61,166 nt of DNA from Nitrospirota bacterium (lineage in GTDB: Bacteria; Nitrospirota; Thermodesulfovibrionia; Thermodesulfovibrionales; JdFR-88). Location: NCBI GenBank assembly GCA_014874185.1, contig JACWAF010000012.1:1-61166 (forward strand), given 5' to 3'. Below are positions 39,222 through 47,065 of this stretch, piece by piece. Position numbers and translations under genes: made by a program. Numbering within the stretch: position 1 is the stretch's first letter; each line of letters starts with the position of its first letter. Below the pieces are notes generated by a model, which saw only the letters and a program-made list of their open reading frames with translations, was not told the origin of the DNA and searched no databases.

Positions 39222-40703
39222 ATGGCTGAACCAATTAACGAACAGGTGGAGCAAAGACTCAGGAAACTCCACGAGCTTAAGGGAATAGGGGTGGAGCCCT
39301 ACTCCGGCCCCTTCGAGGCGGCTGACCACGCCTCGGAGCTTATCGCCAGGTATTCCGAAAAAGAGAAAGAGGAGCTTGAGGCTAACCCGCCCGTGGTCTC
39401 CGTATCAGGCCGGCTGATGACCGTAAGAGACTTCGGCAAGGCATCTTTCGCCCACATGCAGGACGCCACCGGGCGCATACAGCTCTATATCAAAAAAGAC
39501 ATCGTGGGCGAAGAGCAGTACCGGGTTTTCAAAAAGTACACCGATATGGGCGACATAATCGGCGCGGGGGGAAGGCTCTTCAAGACAAGGACCGGCGAGC
39601 TTACCATTGAGGTCACGGATTTCCGCCTGCTGACAAAATCCCTGCACCCCCTGCCCGAAAAATGGCACGGCCTCCAGGACGTGGAGACCAGATACCGCCA
39701 GCGCTACCTGGACCTCATAGCGAACCCTGAGGTGAAGGAGACCTTCAAGCTCAGAAGCGCGATAATCAAGGCCCTGCGGGATTTCTTCGAGCGGCACGGC
39801 TTCATTGAAGTCGAGACCCCGATGATGCACCAGATAGCGGGCGGGGCCGCGGCCCGGCCCTTCAAGACGCACCATAACGCCCTGGATATAGACCTCTACC
39901 TGCGCATAGCGCCGGAGCTTTACCTGAAACGCCTTCTGGTGGGCGGCTACGAGCGGGTCTTCGAGCTTAACAAGAATTTCCGCAACGAGGGCATCTCCAC
40001 GAAGCACAACCCGGAGTTCACGATGCTTGAGTTCTACATGGCAAACCGGGACTACAATTTCCTGATGTCCTTCACGGAGGAGCTTTTCGCTCATATCGCC
40101 CAAAAGACCATCGGCACAATGACGTTCGCCTACGGCGAATATTCGATAGACCTCACGCCGCCCTGGACTAGACTCACCATGCAGGAAGCGATGGAGCGGA
40201 AAGACGTGCCAGCCGAGGTGTTCGGCAATGTGGACGTGGCGCTCGAATGGGCCAGAGAGCAGAAACTGGACATCCCCGCCGGCTCGTCCTTCGGGAAGAT
40301 CCTGGACGAGATATTCAAGGAGAAGGTGGAGCCTTATTTGATCCAGCCTACCTTCATTATCGATTACCCGATAGAGCTTTCGCCCCTGGCAAAACGCAAG
40401 CCATCGAACCCGGCCCTGGTTGAGAGGTTCGAGCTGTTCGTAGTGGGGCGGGAGATCGCAAACGCCTTCAGCGAGCTTAACGACCCCCTGGACCAGCGCG
40501 AGAGGTTCGAGGCGCAGGTGGAGGAGAGAAAGAAGGGCGACGAGGAGACCCACCCGATGGACGAGGACTTCGTGCGCGCGCTGGAGTATGGCATGCCGCC
40601 CGCGGCCGGTGAAGGCATTGGGATAGACAGGCTTGTGATGCTGCTGACCAACTCGCAGTCGATAAGAGATGTTATTTTATTCCCTCAGATGAAGCCGGAG
40701 TAG
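39222..40703 (+). CDS. lysS: Lysyl-tRNA synthetase, class II
   Basis: A 493-residue class II enzyme. The OB-fold anticodon domain covers about 1-145; class II motif 1 (GFIEVETPMM), motif 2 (FRNEGISTKHNPEFTMLEFYMA) and motif 3 (GEGIGIDRLVM) are intact. ATG at 39222 is placed eight nt after a good -10, so initiation is probably leaderless. Monocistronic. Confidence 0.97.
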   Translation: MAEPINEQVEQRLRKLHELKGIGVEPYSGPFEAADHASELIARYSEKEKEELEANPPVVSVSGRLMTVRDFGKASFAHMQDATGRIQLYIKKDIVGEEQYRVFKKYTDMGDIIGAGGRLFKTRTGELTIEVTDFRLLTKSLHPLPEKWHGLQDVETRYRQRYLDLIANPEVKETFKLRSAIIKALRDFFERHGFIEVETPMMHQIAGGAAARPFKTHHNALDIDLYLRIAPELYLKRLLVGGYERVFELNKNFRNEGISTKHNPEFTMLEFYMANRDYNFLMSFTEELFAHIAQKTIGTMTFAYGEYSIDLTPPWTRLTMQEAMERKDVPAEVFGNVDVALEWAREQKLDIPAGSSFGKILDEIFKEKVEPYLIQPTFIIDYPIELSPLAKRKPSNPALVERFELFVVGREIANAFSELNDPLDQRERFEAQVEERKKGDEETHPMDEDFVRALEYGMPPAAGEGIGIDRLVMLLTNSQSIRDVILFPQMKPE

Positions 40704-40756
40704 AGTTTTTTCTTAGACGCCGCCAAAGCAAATAAAGAAGAGAACAGATTCCATCT

Positions 40757-40800
40757 AATCCCGCCCGCCACCCCTTATTTGTATAGGGGCCCCGCCCCCA
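40757..40800. repeat. Copy of the repeat at 2966
   Basis: The stretch from about 40757 repeats that at 2966 (ATCCCGCCCGCCACCCCTTA, then TTTGTATAGGGG against TCTGTATGAGGG). The rest of 40704-40922 is AT-rich and holds no gene. Confidence 0.6.
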
Positions 40801-40884
40801 TGACCCTGAAAAAGCAAAAAAGAACTAAAAAAGCTTCCTTTCCCCTTTATTATTTCATTTTCCCTTTATCGAAATCCGATTAAA

Positions 40885-40914
40885 TTAGCAAATCCCCGTC
40901 AAACGGTTTAAAAT
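40885..40914 (+). promoter_or_regulatory. Promoter of the LolC/E-like gene
   Basis: TTAGCA (40885..40890), 18-nt spacer, TAAAAT (40909..40914), ATG eight nt later; leaderless type. Confidence 0.45.
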
Positions 40915-40922
40915 AAAATGTC

Positions 40923-42152
40923 ATGCGTCTTCCGTATACATATTTCGTGGCCCTCCGGTACATGAAATCCAAGAAAAAAAAGGGGATCTCCTTCAATACC
41001 TTCGTCTCCATAGGCGGGGTGCTTGTGGGGGTGATGACCCTGCTGGTGGTCCTTTCGGTGATGGGCGGCTTCCAGGAAGACCTGCAAAAAAAGATAATAG
41101 GCGTAAGCTCCCATGTGATCATCCTCAGCCCGGACGGGGCCATGGAGGACTACGGGCAGATAATGGACAGCCTTAAAAAGGAAAAGCACGTGGTCTCGGC
41201 CTCGCCGTTTGTCCTGGGGCAGGCAATGCTCTCTTATGACCGCTCCGCCCAGGGCGTGTACATAAGGGGCATAGACCCGGCGCATGAAAAGAATGTCACT
41301 GAAATAGCCAAGCACATGAAAGAGGGCTCGCTGGCCGACCTGGAACCCAAAGCCGGCGGCCCGCCCGGGATAATCCTGGGCTCGGACCTAGCCGGGCACC
41401 TCGGCGTGATGCCGGGGGATAAAATAAAGGTGCTTTCCCCCACCGGGGATATCGGTCCCCTGGGCATGATCCCCAAGATGAAGGAGTTCAGGGTGGCTGG
41501 CATCTTCGAGGTCGGGATGTTCGAGTACGACTCCAACCTGGCCCTGACCGCCATCCCCCCCCTTCAGGAGTTCTTCGGCATGGGCGACAGGATCACCGGG
41601 ATAGAGATCAAGCTGGACGACATCTACAAGGCCCCTGAGGTGAGGAGGGACCTGCAAAGGAAATTCGGTTATTCCTATGTTGTCAAGGACTGGATAGAGA
41701 TGAACCGCAATCTCTTCGCCGCCCTGAAGCTTGAAAAAATGACCATGTTCGTCATCCTCACGCTGATAATCCTGGTGGCCTCCTTCAACATCGTAAGCAC
41801 CCTGATGATGAACGTCATAGAGAAGCAGAGGGAGATAGCCATCCTGAAGGCCATGGGGGCCACCAACAGGGGCATAATGAGCATCTTCATGATACAGGGG
41901 CTACTGATAGGGCTTGTGGGGACAATCCTCGGCGTGGCTGGCGGCTTTGCCCTCAGCTATGCCCTGAACGCCTTCCAGATAATCAAGCTCCCCTCGGATG
42001 TCTATTACCTCAGCCATCTGCCGGCCAGGATGAACCCCAGGGACTTCATCCTTGTGGCCTCCGCGGCCATAGCCATATCCTTCTCCGCCACCATATACCC
42101 AGCCCTCCAGGCGGCAAAGCTCAACCCCATAGAATCAATAAGGTACGAGTAA
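40923..42152 (+). CDS. LolC/LolE-family lipoprotein-releasing permease
   Basis: A 409-residue ABC permease of the FtsX/MacB type. One membrane segment near 25-50, a large periplasmic domain (about 50-270), then the FtsX domain with three membrane segments ending in ALQAAKLNPIESIRYE, the LolC/E-type end. It would extract lipoproteins from the inner membrane with LolD, but no lolD or lolA lies next to it, so its ATPase must be elsewhere. A single gene may form a homodimer (LolF-like). Confidence 0.9.
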   Translation: MRLPYTYFVALRYMKSKKKKGISFNTFVSIGGVLVGVMTLLVVLSVMGGFQEDLQKKIIGVSSHVIILSPDGAMEDYGQIMDSLKKEKHVVSASPFVLGQAMLSYDRSAQGVYIRGIDPAHEKNVTEIAKHMKEGSLADLEPKAGGPPGIILGSDLAGHLGVMPGDKIKVLSPTGDIGPLGMIPKMKEFRVAGIFEVGMFEYDSNLALTAIPPLQEFFGMGDRITGIEIKLDDIYKAPEVRRDLQRKFGYSYVVKDWIEMNRNLFAALKLEKMTMFVILTLIILVASFNIVSTLMMNVIEKQREIAILKAMGATNRGIMSIFMIQGLLIGLVGTILGVAGGFALSYALNAFQIIKLPSDVYYLSHLPARMNPRDFILVASAAIAISFSATIYPALQAAKLNPIESIRYE

Positions 42153-42212
42153 CATCTTCCCGGAATTTCTCTTTTAAAACAACTCCCTTGCGCTGCGGCG
42201 GATTGATTTCGC

Positions 42213-42253
42213 GGGGAAAAGAAGCTTGACTCTTTTCCCCAAGGTGATAATTT
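42213..42253 (+). promoter_or_regulatory. Promoter with inverted-repeat operator, radical SAM pair
   Basis: TTGACT (42226..42231), 16-nt spacer, TAATTT (42248..42253). A perfect 9-bp inverted repeat GGGGAAAAG (42213..42221) and CTTTTCCCC (42232..42240) brackets the -35. This could be a repressor or activator site. An untranslated leader of about 100 nt would follow. Confidence 0.5.
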
Positions 42254-42361
42254 AAAAATAAAGGGAGTATTTTCCTTACGCAATGTAAGCTCTTCGCAGT
42301 TCTCCATTTAAAGTCCGGCATTCTCGCCAACAGGAAGGGATTTTCCCGCGAGAGGGGAAAG

Positions 42362-43804
42362 ATGAAATTCAGCCAGGTCTGGATGAAACTGTCGCCGGAA
42401 GTGATCGATAAAATAATAAGCATAGAGGCCGTCCGTTCAATAGCCCTTAAGAAGGGGCTTAAGGAATTGCGGCGCAAGTTCATGGAGGAGAACGAGGACA
42501 ACCGGCCCGCCGGGGTGCAGGAAGGCCGCTGTCTCATGCTCCAGAACCTGCTCCATTCGGTGAACAGGGCCCTCTCGGACGGCCGCATCTCGCCCGGCGT
42601 GCGGAAGGCCATCGTAAGCAATTTCATCGGGCGCATAATCCTGGAGGACGCCTCGGCAAAGGACAGGTTCCAGGCCGAAAACGGCATCGCCCCCCCGGCC
42701 TTCCTTACCATAAGCCCCACGAAGAAATGCAACCTCTTCTGCAAGGGCTGCTACGCCTCAAGCTCATCGGAGAACGCCGAGACCCTTTCCTACACCGTAT
42801 TCAACAGGATAATAAAAGAGATGAAAGAGAAATGGGCGTCGCACTTCACGGTGATCTCAGGCGGCGAGCCCCTGCTCTACAAAAGCGAGGGCAAGACCCT
42901 GTTTGACATACTGGCCGGAAACCAGGACAGCTATTTCATGATGTACACCAACAGCACGCTTATTACCAAAGACGCTGCAAAGAGGCTCGCGGATCTGGGC
43001 AATCTCACCCCGGCCATCTCCGTGGAGGGATACGAGGCCGAGACCGATGCCCGCAGGGGCGATGGCACCTTCAAGCGGATAATGGGCGCCATGGAGAACC
43101 TTCGGAACGCGGGCGTGCCTTTTGGCGTGAGCATCACCGCCACCCGCCACAACGCGGAACTCGTAATGGAGGACCGGTTCATAGACTATTATTTCCAGGA
43201 GCAGGGGGCCATTTACGGCTGGATATTCCAGTACATGCCAATTGGCCGAAGCTACACCACTGACCTCATGATAACCCCGGAGCAGAGGCTGGCGATGTTC
43301 GAGAGGGAGGAGCGCCTTATAAGGGAGCGGAACGTCTTCATCGTCGATTTCTGGAACGGCGGCCCCTATGCTGTGGGGTGCATATCCGCGGGCAGGCCGG
43401 GCGGCTATTTTTATATCGACTGGAACGGCAATGTCGCCCCGTGCGTCTTCTTCCCCTACCACCTCGCCAATATCTACGACCTTTACAGGGAGGGCAAGGG
43501 GCTCAATGACGTGCTCTTTTCCCCTTATTTCAAATCAATCCGCAAATGGCAGAACGACTATGGCTACACACAGCCTCCGCACAATGTGGACAACTACATC
43601 GTCCCCTGCCCCATCCGCGACCATCACGAAAACGCCTTCAATCTGGTGAGGGAATTTGGCGCGAAGCCGATGGACAACGAGGCCGAATCGGCCCTGAACG
43701 ACCCCGAATACCACAGGAAGATGGCCGAGTACGGAAAAACGGTCAAGTCTCTGACGGATGAAAAATGGAAGAGCGGGTTTCTTAATATAAAGAGATTCAA
43801 ATAA
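42362..43804 (+). CDS. Radical SAM protein with SPASM-like C-terminal cysteines
   Basis: A 480-residue radical SAM enzyme. An N-terminal helical region (1-110) precedes the SAM core with C123-C127-C130 in SPTKKCNLFCKGCY, SGGEP near 168 and TNSTLITKDAA near 196. C-terminal cysteines near 340, 361 and 416 (GCISAGRPGG, GNVAPCVFFP, VPCPIRDHHE) could bind an auxiliary cluster in SPASM fashion. Substrate unknown. GAGGGGAAAG gives a good ribosome site. Twelve bases after its stop begins a second radical SAM gene, so the pair is probably one pathway. Confidence 0.85.
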   Translation: MKFSQVWMKLSPEVIDKIISIEAVRSIALKKGLKELRRKFMEENEDNRPAGVQEGRCLMLQNLLHSVNRALSDGRISPGVRKAIVSNFIGRIILEDASAKDRFQAENGIAPPAFLTISPTKKCNLFCKGCYASSSSENAETLSYTVFNRIIKEMKEKWASHFTVISGGEPLLYKSEGKTLFDILAGNQDSYFMMYTNSTLITKDAAKRLADLGNLTPAISVEGYEAETDARRGDGTFKRIMGAMENLRNAGVPFGVSITATRHNAELVMEDRFIDYYFQEQGAIYGWIFQYMPIGRSYTTDLMITPEQRLAMFEREERLIRERNVFIVDFWNGGPYAVGCISAGRPGGYFYIDWNGNVAPCVFFPYHLANIYDLYREGKGLNDVLFSPYFKSIRKWQNDYGYTQPPHNVDNYIVPCPIRDHHENAFNLVREFGAKPMDNEAESALNDPEYHRKMAEYGKTVKSLTDEKWKSGFLNIKRFK

Positions 43805-43816
43805 GCTGGAGGCGTT

Positions 43817-45217
43817 ATGGACATAAGAAAGATCGCCTTCATAGAGGCGGGCTCGTCCGGTATCCAGATGCTGGGCAGGTTCACCATGTCCCGTGTGGGC
43901 AGCGCACTGCTCTCCACAATCCTCAGGGACAGGGGCTATCAAGTACGGGCCTTCATAGAAGACATCGCCGCAACGGACTGGGATTTCGTAAAGGATTCAG
44001 ACCTGGTCTGCATCTCGTCGCTGACAAACACGGCCATCCGGGCCTATGCGATAGCCCGGAAGGTGAAGGCGCTGGGCATACCCGTCATAATGGGCGGGGT
44101 GCATCCGACCTTTCTGCCCAATGAGGCCCTTGAGCACGCCGATTTCGTGATCAGGGGCGAAGGGGAGCGCGGTCTCACCCGCCTTCTTGAATATCTCACA
44201 AAAGGCAAGCCGCCCCTGAATGAGATCGATGGGCTTTCATACAGGCAGAAGGACGGCGGCATAGTCCATAACCCGCAGGGGCCTTTCCTGGACGAGGGCG
44301 ATCTGAATGCCCTGCCGGACCCGGACTTCTCGCTGGTGCACAAATGGAAGCCCTCCTACATATATCCGATATCCACGTCCAGGGGGTGCCCTTTTAACTG
44401 CAAGTTCTGCTCGGTGGTGCCCATGTTCGGCAGGAAATACAGGTTCAAGTCCGTCGAGAGGACAATCAGTGAACTGAAATACGTCAGAAGCATAAATCAC
44501 GGCACCAAGTTCTTCGTGGACGACAACTTCACGGCCAATAAAGGGAGGTCCAAGGAGCTGCTGCGGGCGATAATCGGGGAAGGGCTGAAGGACTGCTGGG
44601 TCGTGCAGGCCAGGACGGATGTGGCCCAGGACCCGGAGCTGCTGACCCTCATGGCGGACGCCGGGGTGCATACGGTATATATAGGTTTCGAGTCCATAAA
44701 CCCCAGGACCCTTGAGGAATACAACAAGAAACAGGAACTGCAAGACATCGTGAACTGCATAAGGGCGATAAAAGGACACGGGATGCATATCCACGGGATG
44801 TTCATAGTTGGCGCTGATACGGACAACATTGACACTATAAGAAGGACCACCGATTTCGCCATCGCAAACGGGATAGACACCGTGCAGGTCATTGCGCTCA
44901 CCCCGCTTCCGGGCACCAGGGTCTTCGAGGAGATGAGAGCGAAGGGCAGGATACTGCATACTGACTGGAGCAAGTACAATCTGCAGCATGTCGTCTTCAG
45001 GCCGCAGGAGATGAGCCCCAGTGCCCTCCAGATGGAGATGCTGAAGGCCAATCTCCGCTTCTACTCCTGGAAATACATTCTGAAGCACCTTGCCATGCTA
45101 GATTTCCATTATGCCGCCGTGGGGCTCATCGGCAGACAGATAACGGCACGCACCCTGAAAGAGACCGCAAATTATATAGAGAACTTGAAATTCCCCCTCC
45201 TTTCCAAAGAGGGGTGA
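43817..45217 (+). CDS. B12-binding-domain radical SAM protein
   Basis: A 466-residue class B-type enzyme. The N-terminal half has a cobalamin-binding Rossmann fold (GSALLSTILRDRGYQV, IMGGVHPTFLPNEAL), lacking the DxHxxG motif, as is common in this class. The radical SAM cluster is C191-C195-C198 in STSRGCPFNCKFCSV. The C-terminal domain is DUF4070-like. Relatives include hopanoid (HpnJ/HpnP) and bacteriochlorophyll (BchE) enzymes, but I cannot assign a reaction. GGAGGCGTT precedes the ATG. The last ten residues are translated from an interspersed repeat. Confidence 0.88.
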   Translation: MDIRKIAFIEAGSSGIQMLGRFTMSRVGSALLSTILRDRGYQVRAFIEDIAATDWDFVKDSDLVCISSLTNTAIRAYAIARKVKALGIPVIMGGVHPTFLPNEALEHADFVIRGEGERGLTRLLEYLTKGKPPLNEIDGLSYRQKDGGIVHNPQGPFLDEGDLNALPDPDFSLVHKWKPSYIYPISTSRGCPFNCKFCSVVPMFGRKYRFKSVERTISELKYVRSINHGTKFFVDDNFTANKGRSKELLRAIIGEGLKDCWVVQARTDVAQDPELLTLMADAGVHTVYIGFESINPRTLEEYNKKQELQDIVNCIRAIKGHGMHIHGMFIVGADTDNIDTIRRTTDFAIANGIDTVQVIALTPLPGTRVFEEMRAKGRILHTDWSKYNLQHVVFRPQEMSPSALQMEMLKANLRFYSWKYILKHLAMLDFHYAAVGLIGRQITARTLKETANYIENLKFPLLSKEG

Positions 45218-45254
45218 GGAGAGATTACAGAAAAGTCCCGCTACAACCGGGGGT

Positions 45255-45656
45255 TTAGTATATGGACCTCATCTTTCCAGTCTTCCGGTCCAGGATTATG
45301 CTGTCCACGTGGTCATTATTCCTGTAAATGTCCGCCTTGACGAAACGCCCCATATGAGACGTCACTACCGCGTTCAAGCCCTTTTTCGCGAAATATACAT
45401 GCAGCGCCTCGGCGGATTCCTTTACGCTCATCTCCTTCTCGGCGGCGCCATAAGGGTTCAGGCAGGAATCTCCGTAGGAAACCGAGGAATTGCTGGCGGG
45501 TATCATGGGAGAGGAACTGAACTGCCCTGTCCTCCCCTGTCGAATCTCACCGCGCCCCGGATATCCTCTTTCCGGAGAAAAATTGCGCATTCCCCCGGCC
45601 AATGCCGGCGCTGACAAAATACCTATTATAAAAGAGCACAAAAGCAACCTTCGCAT
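45255..45656 (-). CDS. Small exported protein of unknown function
   Basis: A 133-residue protein with a clear signal peptide (1-20, ending PALA), a low-complexity Gly/Arg/Ser region (25-60), and a folded C-terminal part (about 75-133) with YFAKKGLNAVVTSHMGRF and IILDRKTGKMRSIY, faintly PepSY-like. One cysteine remains in the mature form (near 65). I do not recognise a family. TTTAAT lies eight nt before the ATG with TTCATA 18 nt further up, another leaderless candidate. Convergent with the B12 radical SAM gene. Confidence 0.7.
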   Translation of the reverse strand: MRRLLLCSFIIGILSAPALAGGMRNFSPERGYPGRGEIRQGRTGQFSSSPMIPASNSSVSYGDSCLNPYGAAEKEMSVKESAEALHVYFAKKGLNAVVTSHMGRFVKADIYRNNDHVDSIILDRKTGKMRSIY

Positions 45657-45853
45657 ACGCTTAGATTAAATCTCAAATTTGAAGAATTTATGAAAAGCAA
45701 CCAGGGAGAGCGGGGAAATGCGTCTTTTTTACAATTTCATGCCTGAATAAAAAAATATGTGTTTTATTTTTACACTAATGCCAAATAAATTGGGTCTTTT
45801 AACGCAGGTGCCGGCCAGATCGGGAATTTCCAAAGAAAAATTCCAATTCCGGC

Positions 45854-46045
45854 CTATGCGGATTTATAACCGGGGCAGCCCTCGAAACCCGTGCACCCGT
45901 AAACCCTCAGCCGGCATTCTCTATTTGTGCATCCGGCAGGTCTTTTTTGTGTGCGCGGGGAGGACTTCAGGAGATCAAGCTCGAACTCCTTCGATGGCAA
46001 GACGGACGTGAGTTTGGAACTGGTCTTCTGCTCTTTGATTTTCAT
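45854..46045 (-). CDS. Small four-cysteine protein
   Basis: A 63-residue protein: lysine/serine-rich leader-like half (1-37), then C39-x4-C44-x6-C51-x5-C57 with the end GCTGFEGCPGYKSA. The Cys spacing and conserved-looking glycines suggest a metal-binding knuckle; a modified-peptide precursor is another possibility given the radical SAM genes 0.6-3.5 kb away, but they are on the other strand. ATG 46045 has GGAGAG six bases upstream. Flanking 45657-45853 and 46046-46140 hold nothing else I can identify. Confidence 0.55.
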   Translation of the reverse strand: MKIKEQKTSSKLTSVLPSKEFELDLLKSSPRTQKRPAGCTNRECRLRVYGCTGFEGCPGYKSA

Positions 46046-46140
46046 CACGCACTCTCCATAAGGATTCTCTCATAACCTGAACTATTTGCAAAGCTAAAAG
46101 AAAGCCGGCCTGCCGCATTTCTCCCTTTTTGCCCGTAATT

Positions 46141-46764
46141 TTATTGTTTTTTGAGCAAAATCAGATGCCTCTCCAGGCTGGTCCCCGGCAGCCTTGCACT
46201 AATCACCCGGACACCCGCCAGGCCCTTGATTTCACCTTCGTATTTCGGGCCTTTGCTCATGACCAGCCAGCCCCCTTTTCTCAGGACCGGCGAGGCCTCT
46301 TTTACAAAATCCGCAACCTTGAAAAGCGCCCTGGTCATGAGTATGTCAAAAGAGCCTGGAGGCAGGTCTTCAAGCCTCGTCTCCAGGACCGGGACCGTAC
46401 CCAGGCCCAATCTCCTCCCCATGTGTCTCAGAAAGGCCGCTTTCTTTCCCGAGGGCTCTACCAGCGTGACACTGAGTTCGGGCCTGAGTATCTTTACCGG
46501 CAGCCCCGGAAACCCGGCGCCGCTTCCGATATCGGCTATCTCCATGCCTTTCGCGTCTATTTCATCAAGCGCTTTTAAAAAAAGGGCCGAATCCAGAAAG
46601 TGCGTCGTGACTATGCCCTCATCCGAGCTTATGGCGGTAAGGTTATGCGTCCTGTTCCATTTCTTCAACTCGGAGAGGTATTCAAGGAATTTATCCAGCA
46701 CCCCCCTGCCGGGAGTTATCCCCAGCTCTCCGAGCCCGTCCTCAAGGAGCCTCTCAGGGCTCAT
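46141..46764 (-). CDS. rsmG: 16S rRNA m7G527 methyltransferase RsmG (GidB)
   Basis: A 207-residue SAM-dependent methyltransferase acting on G527 of 16S rRNA. SAM-binding IADIGSGAGFPGLPVKI near 70 and the N-terminal KWNRTHNLTAI with THFLDSA are diagnostic. I use ATG 46764 because GAGG lies six bases upstream; a TTG four codons earlier is possible. It overlaps the preceding small gene by 11 bases and follows mnmG, the classical gidA-gidB linkage. Confidence 0.95.
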   Translation of the reverse strand: MSPERLLEDGLGELGITPGRGVLDKFLEYLSELKKWNRTHNLTAISSDEGIVTTHFLDSALFLKALDEIDAKGMEIADIGSGAGFPGLPVKILRPELSVTLVEPSGKKAAFLRHMGRRLGLGTVPVLETRLEDLPPGSFDILMTRALFKVADFVKEASPVLRKGGWLVMSKGPKYEGEIKGLAGVRVISARLPGTSLERHLILLKKQ

Positions 46765-47065
46765 AGTAATCCTCAATAAAAACGAGCAGGCCCGCTTCCT
46801 CCAGGATGGCCTTGAACTCGGCCAGGTCCTGCTCGAACCCGGCCTGGGGCTGCACCTTCCTTAGCACCTGTTTCTGCCACAGGAGGTTCCCGGCGTTGTC
46901 CGTGAAAATAATGAAATTAAGTGCCTCGATCTGGCCGTCCAGTCTTTTTTTCGAGATCATCGCCCTGGCCCAGCCCGGCTTTCCGGGTATGAAATACCCC
47001 TTGTAATGCCTCTCGCCGGGCCCAAGGAGCATGAACCCCTTCAGGTCCAGTATCAGCTTCGGCAT
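46754..47065 (-). CDS. Conserved-looking orphan between mnmG and rsmG
   Basis: A 103-residue soluble protein without a family I can name. It is mixed alpha/beta ([12 protein letters not shown], then [21 protein letters not shown] and a C-terminal helix-acid tail ending VFIEDYYEP). No cysteine, membrane segment or signal. Overlaps mnmG by 13 and rsmG by 11 bases, so it is surely translated as part of this tRNA/rRNA-modification operon. Confidence 0.75.
   Translation of the reverse strand: MPKLILDLKGFMLLGPGERHYKGYFIPGKPGWARAMISKKRLDGQIEALNFIIFTDNAGNLLWQKQVLRKVQPQAGFEQDLAEFKAILEEAGLLVFIEDYYEP

Noticed and set aside
42362-45217. Known RiPP cluster
   Set aside because: No precursor peptide, transporter or peptidase is on the same strand nearby; the small Cys protein is on the opposite strand and beyond another gene.
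45757-46011. 84-residue plus-strand ORF
   Set aside because: Antisense to the four-cysteine gene; no ribosome site, and Arg/Pro-rich composition.
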